From the NCBI RefSeq assembly GCF_001263355.1, contig NZ_LGYO01000006.1:48538-112537 (forward strand): a stretch of DNA of 64,000 nt, read 5' to 3'. Within the stretch, counting starts at the first letter, position 1; each line of letters opens with the position of its first letter. Origin of the DNA: Acetobacterium bakii. GTDB lineage: Bacteria; Bacillota; Clostridia; Eubacteriales; Eubacteriaceae. A model generated the notes under the pieces. It was not told where the DNA came from. It searched no databases and saw only the letters and a list, made by a program, of their open reading frames with translations. Shown one piece after another: positions 33,092-42,063 of the stretch. The position numbers and the translations under genes were made by a program.

Positions 33092-33266
33092 AAAGAAGTG
33101 AGGAATTCTTTCTTTTGATATTTTATGGAAAGAGTTTTATTAGATGCGAAAAAACAACCAAAGTTGCTGGAATTTAATGAAGGTTTTTGGTTAAACAGGA
33201 AATACAGGACAATTGAAAAATTTCAAGAATAATAGAGAAAGCTGTATAGTAAGAGGAGGAAAAAAA

Positions 33267-34322
33267 GTGTTTGAATTAGATGGAAATTATGACAATTTTG
33301 CAAAAATCCGTGTCATTGGTGTAGGTGGGGGTGGAAATAATGCCATTAACCGCATGATCGAAGCTGGAATGAAGGGCGTTGATTTTATTGCAATCAATAC
33401 AGATAAACAAGCCCTGGCCTTGGCTTTAGCAGAAAAAAAGCTCCAAATTGGTGAAAAATTAACCCAGGGTCTTGGCTCAGGCGGAAATCCTGAGATTGGC
33501 CAAAAGGCTGCTGAAGAAAGCAGAGATGCGATCGCAGATATCATAAAGGATACGGACCTCTTATTCTTAACGGCTGGTATGGGTGGTGGAACCGGTTCCG
33601 GTGCGGCCCCAATTATCGCGAAAATTGCCAAAGATATGGATATTTTAACCATTGGTGTTGTCACAAAACCTTTCTCTTTTGAAGGCCGTGTGCGGATGCG
33701 TAATGCCCAGATTGCCAGTGAATTTTTACAGGAAAATGTCGATTCACTGGTAACAATTCCCAATGATCGTCTGTTAAGAATGGCCGATAAATCAACATCT
33801 CTTAAGGAAGCATTTAAATTAGCGGATGACGTACTCCTGCAAGGCGTTAAAAGTATCTCCGACCTGATTTCCATGCCTGGTCTGATCAGCCTTGACTTTG
33901 CTGATGTGAAAACCATTATGAAAGATACCGGTCTGGCACACATGGGCGTTGGTCGTGGAACCGGTGAAAACCGTGCGGAAGATGCTGCTAAACAAGCTAT
34001 TCTCAGTCCATTACTTGAAACTCAAATTGATGGCGCTACAGGCGTTCTGCTTAATATTACTGCAGGAGAAGATCTGTCACTCTTTGAAGTTGATCGTGCC
34101 GCCAGTATTGCCAGAGAAGCCTCTGATCCTGATGCGAATGTTATCTTTGGCGCAACCATTGATGAATCTTTGGGTGATGAAATTAAAATTACAATTATTG
34201 CAACAGGTTTCCTTTCAGGAATAGAGAAAGAAAAGAAAGCTGTTATTAAAAAAGTTGTAAAAAGCGCAAGCAGTAACGTCGGTGAATTTTCCATTCCTGA
34301 TTTCTTAACACGAGAAGACTAA
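33267..34322 (+). CDS. ftsZ: cell division GTPase FtsZ
   Basis: The tubulin homologue that forms the Z ring. About 351 residues. [14 protein letters not shown] at the N-terminus, the tubulin signature [10 protein letters not shown], and synergy-loop residues NLFD-region equivalent around [17 protein letters not shown]. The C-terminal linker is short, and the tail [12 protein letters not shown] is the conserved FtsZ tail that binds partners. I start it at GTG 33267 because AGAGGAGG sits 8 bases upstream; an ATG at 33213 is in frame but lacks a ribosome site and adds residues unlike the family. ftsA is not adjacent. Confidence 0.96.
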   Translation: MFELDGNYDNFAKIRVIGVGGGGNNAINRMIEAGMKGVDFIAINTDKQALALALAEKKLQIGEKLTQGLGSGGNPEIGQKAAEESRDAIADIIKDTDLLFLTAGMGGGTGSGAAPIIAKIAKDMDILTIGVVTKPFSFEGRVRMRNAQIASEFLQENVDSLVTIPNDRLLRMADKSTSLKEAFKLADDVLLQGVKSISDLISMPGLISLDFADVKTIMKDTGLAHMGVGRGTGENRAEDAAKQAILSPLLETQIDGATGVLLNITAGEDLSLFEVDRAASIAREASDPDANVIFGATIDESLGDEIKITIIATGFLSGIEKEKKAVIKKVVKSASSNVGEFSIPDFLTRED

Positions 34323-34328
34323 AAAAAT

Positions 34329-34799
34329 ATGAAATGTCCATTTTGTGCATTTGATGAAAGTCGGGTTGTGGATTCTCGTCCAACTGAGGACGGGAACATG
34401 ATTCGAAGACGGCGGGAGTGTTCTCAATGCAATAAGCGTTTTACGACCTATGAACGCGTTGAAGATATTCCACTCATCGTTGTGAAAAAAGGTGGGCAGC
34501 GTACATCCTTTGATAAGAACAAAATATTTAATGGTATGATCAAGGCCTGTGAAAAACGTCCCGTTCCCATTGATGATATTAAAAATCTTGTGGATGCTCT
34601 TGAACGTACTCTTTATCAGAGTGAAATGAAAGAGGTTCCCTCGTCCTATATTGGGGAACAGGTTATGGCTGCATTAAAATCATTAGATGAAGTTGCCTAC
34701 GTTCGATTTGCTTCGGTTTATCGTCAATTTAAAGATGTGGCTTCATTCAGGGATGAATTGGAACGATTGATCTCAGAGAAAAAATCCGGGGATGCTTAA
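34329..34799 (+). CDS. nrdR: transcriptional repressor NrdR
   Basis: A 156-residue ATP/dATP-sensing repressor of ribonucleotide reductase genes. The N-terminal zinc ribbon has C3, C6, C31 and C34 (KCPFCAFDESRVVDSRP and RRRECSQCNKRFTTYER). The ATP-cone domain follows (about 49-139). The family binds NrdR boxes upstream of nrd genes; none is in the window. Six bases after ftsZ; its last base is shared with the nudix gene start. Confidence 0.96.
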   Translation: MKCPFCAFDESRVVDSRPTEDGNMIRRRRECSQCNKRFTTYERVEDIPLIVVKKGGQRTSFDKNKIFNGMIKACEKRPVPIDDIKNLVDALERTLYQSEMKEVPSSYIGEQVMAALKSLDEVAYVRFASVYRQFKDVASFRDELERLISEKKSGDA

Positions 34800-35341
34800 T
34801 GAAATTATATGAAAAAACAATAAAAACAGAGGAAATTTTCAATGGTCACCTTCTGAATCTTCGAGTGGATGATGTAGAGTTGCCTGATGGTGGCATCGCA
34901 AAAAGAGAAATCATCTCACACAAGGGTGCAGTGGCGATTTTAGCTGTGATGGGTCAAGAGATGATTTTTGTGAAGCAATATCGTATTGCAACGAAGCGCG
35001 TTTTAACTGAGATTCCCGCTGGGCTGATTGATCCTGGGGAAATCCCGGAAGAAGCGGCCATCCGGGAATGTCAGGAAGAGATTGGATATCGACCCCTTAA
35101 TTTATTTAAGCTCGGCGATTTTTTCCCCACCCCGGGGTATTGTTCAGAAAAAATTACCCTATTTTGTGCAACAGAGTTTGCATATGATCCAAAAGAAGAA
35201 GATCCTGATGAATTTTTAAAAAAAGTGAAAATTCCAATGCGTACTGCGCGAGCTCTTTTTGTGAATGGTTTATTTTCGGATGGAAAAACAGCAGCCGCAT
35301 TAGGATATTACTTTTCGCTTACTTCCAGAGATTTTTTTTAG
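34799..35341 (+). CDS. NUDIX hydrolase (ADP-ribose pyrophosphatase type)
   Basis: A 180-residue protein with the complete Nudix box GLIDPGEIPEEAAIRECQEE followed by IGY (GX5EX7REXXEEXGX). Upstream are KGAVAILAVMGQEMIFVKQY and IPAG, and downstream GDFFPTPGYCSEKITLF, which together match NudF-type ADP-ribose pyrophosphatases. Overlaps nrdR by one base. A hairpin follows the stop. Confidence 0.9.
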   Translation: MKLYEKTIKTEEIFNGHLLNLRVDDVELPDGGIAKREIISHKGAVAILAVMGQEMIFVKQYRIATKRVLTEIPAGLIDPGEIPEEAAIRECQEEIGYRPLNLFKLGDFFPTPGYCSEKITLFCATEFAYDPKEEDPDEFLKKVKIPMRTARALFVNGLFSDGKTAAALGYYFSLTSRDFF

Positions 35342-35363
35342 GAATGCGAATAGATGTTCAATA

Positions 35364-35414
35364 AAAATAGATGATTTATTTTGATGCCGGGCATTGAAAT
35401 AAATCATCTATTTT
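35364..35414 (+). terminator. hairpin after the nudix gene
   Basis: 18-bp perfect stem (AAAATAGATGATTTATTT and inverse) with a 15-base loop. The right arm ends in TTTT, so it can act as a terminator, possibly in both directions. Confidence 0.6.
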
Positions 35415-35484
35415 GGGTTATGCTTAAGCATATTTCAGTGCGCTTATAATCGACTGAAAATTTAAATTATATAGAGGAGATAAA

Positions 35485-35571
35485 ATGAAAAAAGGCAGAG
35501 ATTTTTTAGTAAAACATGAAATTTTTGATTATTTGATAAAAAAAGACGGAATTTCAGGGTGGTGTAACTAA
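35485..35571 (+). CDS. 28-residue peptide coupled to the M50 protease
   Basis: A short frame starting with a strong ribosome site (AGAGGAG, 6-base spacing). It encodes KKGRDFLVKHEIFDYLIKKD followed by GISGWCN. Its stop shares a base with the protease start (TAATG), so translation is coupled. The peptide is basic, not a membrane helix, and ends with a Trp-Cys pair. I recognise no family. It could be a real small protein, a translational leader, or a regulator of the protease. Confidence 0.5.
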   Translation: MKKGRDFLVKHEIFDYLIKKDGISGWCN

Positions 35572-36212
35572 TGTTTAATTTTACTCCGGAGTATTTATTC
35601 AATCTTGTACTCAGCCTTCCGGGAATTCTTATTGCCATAAGCTTTCACGAAATGGCCCATGGGTTTGCTGCTGATGCCATGGGCGATCCCACTGCGAAAA
35701 ACGCCGGGCGATTAACCATTAATCCTTTTAAACATATCGATCCGTTGGGATTTATTTCCATGCTGTTGTTTCGGTTTGGCTGGGCAAAACCGGTTCCGGT
35801 GAATCCGATGTATTTTAAAAACCGAAAGAAAGGGACAATTGTTGTTTCCCTGGCAGGGGTTGCAACGAACCTGCTGCTGGCATTTATCGGCATGGCTGCC
35901 TTTTTGGCAGTGTACCCATTACAAAATGAAATTTTAAGTACCATTTTGCAATATGTTTATTTATACAATATTGTATTTGCGGTTTTTAATATCATTCCCA
36001 TCCCCCCATTGGACGGTTCCCAGATCCTGATGGTTTTTCTGCCCCCAAAGGCGCTGCCGGTTTTTTATAAATTCCAACGTTATGGGATGATTGCCATCTT
36101 TGTGCTGGCATTTAGTGGGCTTCTAGGGATGATTATCAATCCGGCCATTAATGGTATCGAAAGTCTGTTCTTAACCATTCTGACCCCCATCTTTAGTCTG
36201 TTCTGGTCCTAA
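35571..36212 (+). CDS. site-2 protease family (M50) membrane protein
   Basis: A 213-residue intramembrane metalloprotease of the YwhC/short M50B type. The zinc motif HEMAHG (HExxH) lies in helix 1 after PGILIAISF. The third ligand region is FNIIPIPPLDGSQIL (NxxPxxxxDG). Four to six predicted helices and no PDZ domain, unlike RseP. Substrates are unknown. It is coupled to the upstream 28-residue ORF and is followed 4 bases later by scpA, an arrangement seen in other Firmicutes. Confidence 0.92.
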   Translation: MFNFTPEYLFNLVLSLPGILIAISFHEMAHGFAADAMGDPTAKNAGRLTINPFKHIDPLGFISMLLFRFGWAKPVPVNPMYFKNRKKGTIVVSLAGVATNLLLAFIGMAAFLAVYPLQNEILSTILQYVYLYNIVFAVFNIIPIPPLDGSQILMVFLPPKALPVFYKFQRYGMIAIFVLAFSGLLGMIINPAINGIESLFLTILTPIFSLFWS

Positions 36213-36216
36213 AACC

Positions 36217-36951
36217 ATGGGTTATGCTGTGAGTTTGGAAGGATTTGAAGGACCGCTGGACCTGCTCATCCATCTTATTCAAAAAAACAAAATCGATATT
36301 TACGATATCCCCATTTCCGAAATTACAAAACAATACCTGAGTCAAATTCAGGTATGGAAAAAGCTGGATATGGAAGTAGCCAGTGAATTTATTGTGATGG
36401 CCGCCCGGCTTTTGGAAATAAAATCCCGGATGCTGTTGCCAAAAGATGAAGTCGAATCTGAAAATGAAGAAGATCTCCAGGCGCGGCTTATTCGGCAGCT
36501 TGTTGAATACAAGATATTTAAGGAAATCAGCGCTTATTTGGGGACACGGGAACAGCGAGAGCTTTGTGCCATATACAGGGATCCTGAATACATTCCTATA
36601 AATGAGGACAAAGAACCCCTGGTGCTCGATCCAATGGCTTTAATGCAAAGCTTTAAAGGTTTATTGCTACTAAAAGAAGAAGATCGGGAAGCCATTGTGC
36701 CACCACAGAAAATTATTCGGGAACTCTTTAATGTGGAAGAAAAGATCACCGAAATTACCGCGGCTTTAGTCCAGTGCGGACAGGCCGGTCTGAGTTTTTC
36801 GGAATTGCTCCACCCTTTTATTTCACGAGATGAGGTGGTGGTTACGCTGCTTGCCTTACTGGAAATGGTTAAAACCAGTGGCATACGGCTTGAACAAAAC
36901 CGTGTTTTCATTGATTTTCAAATCAGAAGGGAGGTCGAAGATCTTGGATAG
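36217..36951 (+). CDS. scpA: segregation and condensation protein A
   Basis: A 244-residue kleisin of the bacterial SMC complex. The N-terminal region FEGPLDLLIHLIQKNKIDIY and ISEITKQYL bind the SMC neck. The middle is acidic, and the C-terminal winged helix has the segment IRLEQNRVFIDFQ. It acts with Smc and ScpB in chromosome organisation and segregation. scpB begins inside its 3' end. Confidence 0.94.
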   Translation: MGYAVSLEGFEGPLDLLIHLIQKNKIDIYDIPISEITKQYLSQIQVWKKLDMEVASEFIVMAARLLEIKSRMLLPKDEVESENEEDLQARLIRQLVEYKIFKEISAYLGTREQRELCAIYRDPEYIPINEDKEPLVLDPMALMQSFKGLLLLKEEDREAIVPPQKIIRELFNVEEKITEITAALVQCGQAGLSFSELLHPFISRDEVVVTLLALLEMVKTSGIRLEQNRVFIDFQIRREVEDLG

Positions 36952-37516
36952 CGACGAGCTCACAGGTATTATCGAAGGCATTCTTTTCGGTGCCGGGGAG
37001 GCCATCGGCTTAAATGATCTTTGCCGCTGTTTGGATAAGTCCCCACTGGAAATTCGCTTTGTCATGGAAATCCTCAAGCAGGATTATCAAGACAAGGCAA
37101 GGGGCATGCGACTGGTTCAAATCAAAGATACCTATCAATTATCCACCAAGCCCGAGCATTATGATTATATCCGGGAAGTCTTAAAACATAAACAATCAAC
37201 CGGATTATCCCGGGCAGCGCAGGAAACCCTGGCCATTGTGGCCTATCGCCAGCCGGTAACCCGCCTTGTCATCGACGAGCTCCGGGGTGTGAGTTCCAGC
37301 AGTGCCATTCAGCGGCTACTGGACCGCGGCTTAATTTCCGATGCCGGCCGCCTTGAAGCCCCGGGCCGACCAATACTTTACAAAACCACCCCGGAATTTT
37401 TACGGTCCGTGGGTTTTACAAACCTTGAGGAAATGCCCGAATTCGAGGTTTTTTCCCAGGGAAAACAGGAACAGTTTGATTTAAACGGCATTGAAACCAA
37501 TAATAAACAAGAATAG
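36944..37516 (+). CDS. scpB: segregation and condensation protein B
   Basis: A 190-residue partner of ScpA with two winged-helix domains: LTGIIEGILFGAGEAIGLND at the start, and LSRAAQETLAIVAYRQPVTR followed by IDELRGVSSSSAIQ, the family signature. I start at TTG 36944 because GGGAGG lies about 9 bases upstream and the length then matches the family. An in-frame ATG at 36830 lies deep in scpA and adds unrelated residues. It overlaps scpA by 8 bases. Confidence 0.93.
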   Translation: MDSDELTGIIEGILFGAGEAIGLNDLCRCLDKSPLEIRFVMEILKQDYQDKARGMRLVQIKDTYQLSTKPEHYDYIREVLKHKQSTGLSRAAQETLAIVAYRQPVTRLVIDELRGVSSSSAIQRLLDRGLISDAGRLEAPGRPILYKTTPEFLRSVGFTNLEEMPEFEVFSQGKQEQFDLNGIETNNKQE

Positions 37517-37524
37517 GAGACGCA

Positions 37525-38238
37525 TTGAGAATACAAAAATACATGGCACAGTGTGGTGTCGCTTCCCGGAGAAAATCCGAGGAACTCATAAGTCAGGGAT
37601 TGGTCAAAGTCAATGGGGTGGTGGTTACCACCCCGGGCTTTGCCATCGATCCGGAAAGTGATGTGATTGCGGTTAATGGTAGGACTCTGTCAACGGCAAC
37701 AAAAATATACATCATGATCAATAAGCCAAAAGGGATTGTGTCAACCTCTCAGGATGATCACGGACGACAGAGTGTCCTCGAGCTGGTGGACATTGATGAA
37801 CGTCTTTATACCGTGGGACGATTGGATATGGAAACCGAAGGGTTGTTGTTGTTGACCAATGACGGCGAATTGACGTTTCGTTTAACACATCCCAAACATG
37901 AATTCAGTAAAACCTATGTTGGTTTGGTAAGAGGGACACCTTCAGAAGCCAGTCTTCAATATTTTCGCCAGGGGATGGAAGTCGAAGATTATCATACCGC
38001 CCCTGCGGCAGTGAAGATTCTGGAATGTTTTGACCAGTCAACCCAGCTTGAAATGATTATCCATGAGGGAAAAAAGCGTCAAATACGAAAAATGTGTGGG
38101 GTTCTGGGACATCCAATCCAGGATTTAAAACGAGTTGCCGTCGGAAAACTAACCCTGGGAAATTTAAATCCCGGCGAATGGCGGTATCTGAGAGATGATG
38201 AAATTAATTATTTAAGAGGAGATGAAAAGTTATGGTAA
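37525..38238 (+). CDS. rluB: 23S rRNA pseudouridine synthase (RluB type)
   Basis: A 237-residue enzyme. The S4 RNA-binding domain (RIQKYMAQCGVASRRKSEEL) is followed by the RsuA/RluB catalytic domain, with the catalytic Asp in VGRLDMETEGLLLLTNDG, and KPKGIVST and EGKKRQIRKMCGVLGHP later. It isomerises a uridine in 23S rRNA. The start is TTG at 37525 with AGGAG upstream. It follows scpB directly, a common Firmicute order, and its stop overlaps the next gene by 7 bases. Confidence 0.93.
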   Translation: MRIQKYMAQCGVASRRKSEELISQGLVKVNGVVVTTPGFAIDPESDVIAVNGRTLSTATKIYIMINKPKGIVSTSQDDHGRQSVLELVDIDERLYTVGRLDMETEGLLLLTNDGELTFRLTHPKHEFSKTYVGLVRGTPSEASLQYFRQGMEVEDYHTAPAAVKILECFDQSTQLEMIIHEGKKRQIRKMCGVLGHPIQDLKRVAVGKLTLGNLNPGEWRYLRDDEINYLRGDEKLW

Positions 38239-38630
38239 AAATAGGATTTCCAAGAGACTTTGAAGAAATGAGAAAGCTTTTCCCTGAAAAGGAAAAAGAA
38301 ATGGATTTATTTATTGCCGCCGAAGATACGGATACCAGTGAGATCCTTGGTGCAGTACGTTTTCTTTATGAAAAAGAACAGATTGATATTTTTGAAATGG
38401 TGATGGTTAATCAGGGCGAACAGTCTATGGCAATTTTTGATGGTATCATCAGAACGCTGCTTTTTAAAATAGCTCAGGAAGGATGTACAACCCTGGTTGT
38501 TCATAACACCCCGGATGAATTGAAAAAATATTTTGAGGAACATGAAATGGAAGAATCATCAGGCAATCTGATTCATCATGACTTTCCCGCTGAATTTTTC
38601 AAACCCTGTGCCGGTTGCAGTGGAAAATAA
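38232..38630 (+). CDS. hypothetical protein, possibly acetyltransferase-like
   Basis: A 132-residue soluble acidic protein with GAVRFLYEKEQIDIFEMVMV in the centre and AGCSGK at the end, including two Cys in KPCAGCSGK. The secondary-structure feel (strand-strand-helix, with QSMAIFDGIIRTLLFKIA) is loosely like a half GNAT domain, but I see no acetyl-CoA loop. It is locked between rluB and the methyltransferase by overlaps at both ends, so it is part of the same operon. Function unknown. An AGGAGATG site precedes the ATG. Confidence 0.75.
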   Translation: MVKIGFPRDFEEMRKLFPEKEKEMDLFIAAEDTDTSEILGAVRFLYEKEQIDIFEMVMVNQGEQSMAIFDGIIRTLLFKIAQEGCTTLVVHNTPDELKKYFEEHEMEESSGNLIHHDFPAEFFKPCAGCSGK

Positions 38631-39201
38631 TCTCATTAGAGTTACAACATTAGCCGGGGAATTTATTAAATCAGTGATTGAACCAGGCGATATTGTAGTG
38701 GATGCTACTGCCGGTACCGGCGAGGATACCTTGCTCCTTGCACAATGTACCGGCGGCTATGGGTCCGTCTATGCTTTTGATATTCAGAAAGCGGCCCTTG
38801 AACAGGTAAAAGAAAAGCTTGAAAAAAACGGTCTTGAATCCAGAGTAGTACTAATTCACCACAGTCATGAAGAGTTGGCAGAGGTTTTAGCGCTAAAGGG
38901 GATCAACCCAAGCACAGTCAAGGCCATTGTCTTTAATCTGGGGTATCTGCCCAATGGGGACCACCATATTGTAACATCCGACAAAACGACCCTCAGGGCT
39001 TTGGAGGCCGCACTTACGCTATTAGCGCCCCGGGGAATTATAACAGTTGCGCTTTATCCGGGCCATCCCGGAGGGCAACAGGAAGCCGAAGCAGTTTTAA
39101 ACTGGTGTGAAACTCTAAAAAAACCGTTTGTGGCACATCACTTTCGGACTTTAAATCGAAAATCACCGCCAACACTCGTTATTATTCAGAGAATGAGGTA
39201 A
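38578..39201 (+). CDS. class I SAM methyltransferase, YtqB family
   Basis: A putative rRNA or tRNA methyltransferase of about 193-207 residues. SAM motif I is DIVVDATAGTGEDTLLLA, then FDIQKAALEQ, FNLGYLPNGDHH (family signature) and ITVALYPGHPGG, with LNRKSPPTLVIIQR at the end. The ATG at 38578 overlaps the preceding gene by 53 bases. A GTG at 38620 would give a length nearer to YtqB and an 11-base overlap, so the true start is uncertain. Confidence 0.85.
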   Translation: MTFPLNFSNPVPVAVENNLIRVTTLAGEFIKSVIEPGDIVVDATAGTGEDTLLLAQCTGGYGSVYAFDIQKAALEQVKEKLEKNGLESRVVLIHHSHEELAEVLALKGINPSTVKAIVFNLGYLPNGDHHIVTSDKTTLRALEAALTLLAPRGIITVALYPGHPGGQQEAEAVLNWCETLKKPFVAHHFRTLNRKSPPTLVIIQRMR

Positions 39202-39204
39202 GTT

Positions 39205-40140
39205 ATGGAAGAGAATACAAATGGGAAAAATGAAAATAGAGATATATTTTCAGCCATAAAACAGCATTATCCCAAACTCAGTAAGAGTCATAAACTGATT
39301 GCAGATTATGTATTTAGTCATTATGAACGGGTTTCTGAAATGTCAGCCATTAAAGTGGCTAAAAGCGTTAAAGTTAGCGAAGCAACTGTGGTTCGTTTTT
39401 CGGTAAGCCTGGGATATGAAGGTTATCCTGAGTTTCGGCGAGCATTGAAGAATGAAATGAACAGTAAGCTCACTACCATAGAACGTATTAATATGACCCT
39501 CAGAAATGAGGAAAAAGAAAAAGCCCTTCAGGAAACGGTTCACAATGTATTAAAGACAGATGCCTCAAATATCAATGCAACATTTGAAGATTTTGATTAC
39601 GAAACATTTAAATCTTCCATTGATTTAATTTTAGATGCCAGAAAGGTCGTCATCATTGGTTTTCGGACCACCACATTGTTAACCGAGCATTTAGGCTATT
39701 ATCTGAATCTCATTCTGGATAATGTGCGGGTGGTGAATTATGGCGTTACGGATATTTATGAGCATCTGATTAAGGTTAATGAAGAAGATGTGGTCATTGC
39801 CATCAGTTTTCCCAGGTATGCTCAAAAAACATATGAAGCCGTGGAATTTTTAAAGAACAAAGGCGTCAAAATAATTACAATTACGGATAATGACAACGCG
39901 CCTATAAATGCGTTTACCGAGTATCGCCTGATTGCCAAGAGCAATGTTTATTCATTTGTAGATTCTCTGGTAGCGCCGCTTTCTCTGATTAATGCCCTGG
40001 TTATTTCGGTTGGACTTCGAAATATTGGAAAAACAAAGGAAACATTTAATGAACTGGAAGAAATATGGCGGGATCATTTTATTTATACAGGCGATGAGTT
40101 GGAAAATGAGTTCATGAAAGGACATAAAAAAAATAAATGA
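39205..40140 (+). CDS. MurR/RpiR family transcriptional regulator
   Basis: A 311-residue protein. The N-terminal RpiR helix-turn-helix (about 15-90) has IADYVFSHYERVSEMSAIKV followed by VSEATVVRFSVSLGYEGYPEF. The C-terminal SIS sugar-phosphate-binding domain (about 135-270) has ARKVVIIGFRTTTLLTEH and VVIAISFPRYAQKT. The family senses phosphosugars and controls sugar or amino sugar use. Here it is embedded in a housekeeping run with no sugar genes nearby, so the target is unclear. Confidence 0.9.
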   Translation: MEENTNGKNENRDIFSAIKQHYPKLSKSHKLIADYVFSHYERVSEMSAIKVAKSVKVSEATVVRFSVSLGYEGYPEFRRALKNEMNSKLTTIERINMTLRNEEKEKALQETVHNVLKTDASNINATFEDFDYETFKSSIDLILDARKVVIIGFRTTTLLTEHLGYYLNLILDNVRVVNYGVTDIYEHLIKVNEEDVVIAISFPRYAQKTYEAVEFLKNKGVKIITITDNDNAPINAFTEYRLIAKSNVYSFVDSLVAPLSLINALVISVGLRNIGKTKETFNELEEIWRDHFIYTGDELENEFMKGHKKNK

Positions 40141-41372
40141 GTAAAATAGTAATAGTTGGAGGCGGCCCAGCAGGAATGATGGCCGCTGTGGCAGCAGGAA
40201 ATAACGGCCATGCCGTTGATTTGTACGATGGCAATGAAAAACTGGGTAAAAAGCTTTACATTACGGGAAAAGGACGGTGCAATCTTACCAATGCCTGCGA
40301 TATTGGGGATTATTTTGAGAATATCGTCAGTAATCACAGCTTTTTATACAGTGCCCTTTATTCATTCACCAATGAAAATTTCATGGCGTTAATGGAAGAA
40401 CATGGGGTTGCGCTAAAAGTGGAACGTGCGGAACGGGTTTTTCCCGTTACGGATAAATCAAATGATGTTATTAAGGGCTTTAAAAATGCTCTACACCAAA
40501 AGAAATGTCATGTTCGGTTAAATGAAAAGATCGTCGATCTGATTGTTGAAGATGATACCGTAAAAGGAATTGTTCTGGAAAATGGAGAATCCCGATTATA
40601 TGATGCCGTGATTTTAGCAACCGGAGGGAAAAGCTATCCCTCAACCGGATCAGACGGGAACTTTTTTAGTGTGCTGGAAAGATATGGACATCGTATAAAA
40701 TTTCCCAAACCAGCCTTGGTTCCGATGAACACCAAAGAAGATTGGCCACGGGAACTTCAGGGTTTGGCACTGAAAAATGTGACCCTGACACTGAGCAGGA
40801 AGACTCCCAAAGGCGATATAAAAGTAAAATCCCTATTAGGCGAAATGCTGTTTACCCATTTTGGGGTTTCCGGACCATTGGTTTTATCGCTTAGTTCATA
40901 TATTACAGCGAGCCCTAAAACCTACGAATTAATCCTGGATTTAAAGCCGGGGCTTACCATGGAACAAATGGAAAACCGGTTGCAACGGGATTTTGAAAAA
41001 TATAATAATAAAAACTTTGCCAATGCCCTGGGGGATTTATTGCCTTCGAAAATGATTCCGATTATGGTTGAGCTTTCCGGCATCGATCCAAACCTAAAGG
41101 TCAATCAGATCACCAGGGAGCAGCGCAAAAAGCTGGTCCAGTGTTTTAAAAATCTTGTAATTAATGTTGCTGGTCTCCGGGACTTTACCGAGGCCATCAT
41201 CACATCCGGAGGAGTGGATGTGAAAGAAGTGGATCCTGGCACTATGGCTTCGAAAAAAATAAAAAATCTATATTTTGCCGGAGAAATGCTGGATGTGGAT
41301 GCCCTCACCGGCGGATTTAACATTCAAATCGCCGCCTCCACAGGCTGGCTGGCAGGCAACGCCATCGAATAA
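40137..41372 (+). CDS. NAD(P)/FAD-dependent oxidoreductase, HI0933/YhiN family
   Basis: A 411-residue flavoprotein. The FAD dinucleotide loop is VIVGGGPAGMMAAVAA at the extreme N-terminus. The family signature KLYITGKGRCNLTNAC follows, then LATGGKSYPSTGSDG, LFTHFGVSGP and the C-terminal FAGEMLDVDALTGGFNIQIA. The reaction is not established for the family. It overlaps the RpiR gene by 4 bases (ATGA) and precedes cmk, a common clostridial arrangement. Confidence 0.92.
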   Translation: MSKIVIVGGGPAGMMAAVAAGNNGHAVDLYDGNEKLGKKLYITGKGRCNLTNACDIGDYFENIVSNHSFLYSALYSFTNENFMALMEEHGVALKVERAERVFPVTDKSNDVIKGFKNALHQKKCHVRLNEKIVDLIVEDDTVKGIVLENGESRLYDAVILATGGKSYPSTGSDGNFFSVLERYGHRIKFPKPALVPMNTKEDWPRELQGLALKNVTLTLSRKTPKGDIKVKSLLGEMLFTHFGVSGPLVLSLSSYITASPKTYELILDLKPGLTMEQMENRLQRDFEKYNNKNFANALGDLLPSKMIPIMVELSGIDPNLKVNQITREQRKKLVQCFKNLVINVAGLRDFTEAIITSGGVDVKEVDPGTMASKKIKNLYFAGEMLDVDALTGGFNIQIAASTGWLAGNAIE

Positions 41373-41412
41373 TAACTGCAATTATCATGCAGCATTCAAT
41401 AAGGGGGAGAAA

Positions 41413-42063
41413 ATGCAAATAGCCATTGACGGTCCTGCTGGCGCAGGAAAAAGCACCATTGCAAAAATGATTGCAGCAGACTATGGAATTATCTATCTTG
41501 ACACCGGAGCCATGTATCGATGTATTGCCCACCGGGTTTTACTCCAGGGCGATGACTTTTCGGATACCGAAAAAATTATTAAACTGGCACAGGAAGCGGA
41601 GATCCGCTTTGAAGGGGAAAAAGTTTTCTGTAATGGCGAAGATGTCACAGAATCCATTCGGACCCCATTGGTTTCCCTTCATACCTCGGATGTCGCCTGT
41701 ATCAAAGAAGTCCGGGAGTTATTGGTTGCGCAGCAAAAGAAAATTGCCGGAGATCAGTCGGTGATCATGGATGGCCGTGATATCGGTTCAGTGGTATTGC
41801 CGGAAGCGGAATATAAATTTTTTCTGGATGCCGATGTTACCGAACGGGCGATTCGGAGAAAAAAAGAGCTGGATGCCAAAGGCATTGAAAAAGAACTGGC
41901 GAGTATCAAACAGGAAATTCAGCAACGGGACGACAACGATCGCAATCGCGTCGAAGGACCTTTGGTTCAAGTTGAAGATGCGATTGTTGTTGACACCACA
42001 GGGAAAAGTATTGACGAGGTATGCGCTGCAATAAAAAAATATATTGACGAGGTTCGGGCATGA
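41413..42063 (+). CDS. cmk: (d)CMP kinase
   Basis: A 216-residue kinase that phosphorylates CMP and dCMP. P-loop DGPAGAGKSTIAK at residues 6-18, then YLDTGAMYR, DGRDIGSVVLPEAEYKFFLD and the lid region RAIRRKKELDAKG. The frame is open from 41275, but AAGGGGGAG lies directly before the ATG at 41413. The stop overlaps plsC (ATGA). The order cmk-plsC-ispH-rpsA is typical of Clostridia. Confidence 0.95.
   Translation: MQIAIDGPAGAGKSTIAKMIAADYGIIYLDTGAMYRCIAHRVLLQGDDFSDTEKIIKLAQEAEIRFEGEKVFCNGEDVTESIRTPLVSLHTSDVACIKEVRELLVAQQKKIAGDQSVIMDGRDIGSVVLPEAEYKFFLDADVTERAIRRKKELDAKGIEKELASIKQEIQQRDDNDRNRVEGPLVQVEDAIVVDTTGKSIDEVCAAIKKYIDEVRA

Noticed and set aside
33125..33232. 35-codon frame between ftsQ and ftsZ
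   Set aside because: No ribosome site before its ATG, and it lies in the ftsZ leader; chance is as likely as a gene.
33287..33943. Long open frame on the minus strand opposite ftsZ
   Set aside because: No ribosome site, composition typical of a shadow of a strongly coded gene on the other strand.
36830..36943. Upstream ATG extension of scpB
   Set aside because: Adds 38 residues unlike the family, deep inside scpA; the TTG at 36944 has a far better ribosome site.
41275..41412. Upstream ATG extension of cmk
   Set aside because: Overlaps the flavoprotein gene and precedes the clear ribosome site and P-loop N-terminus at 41413.
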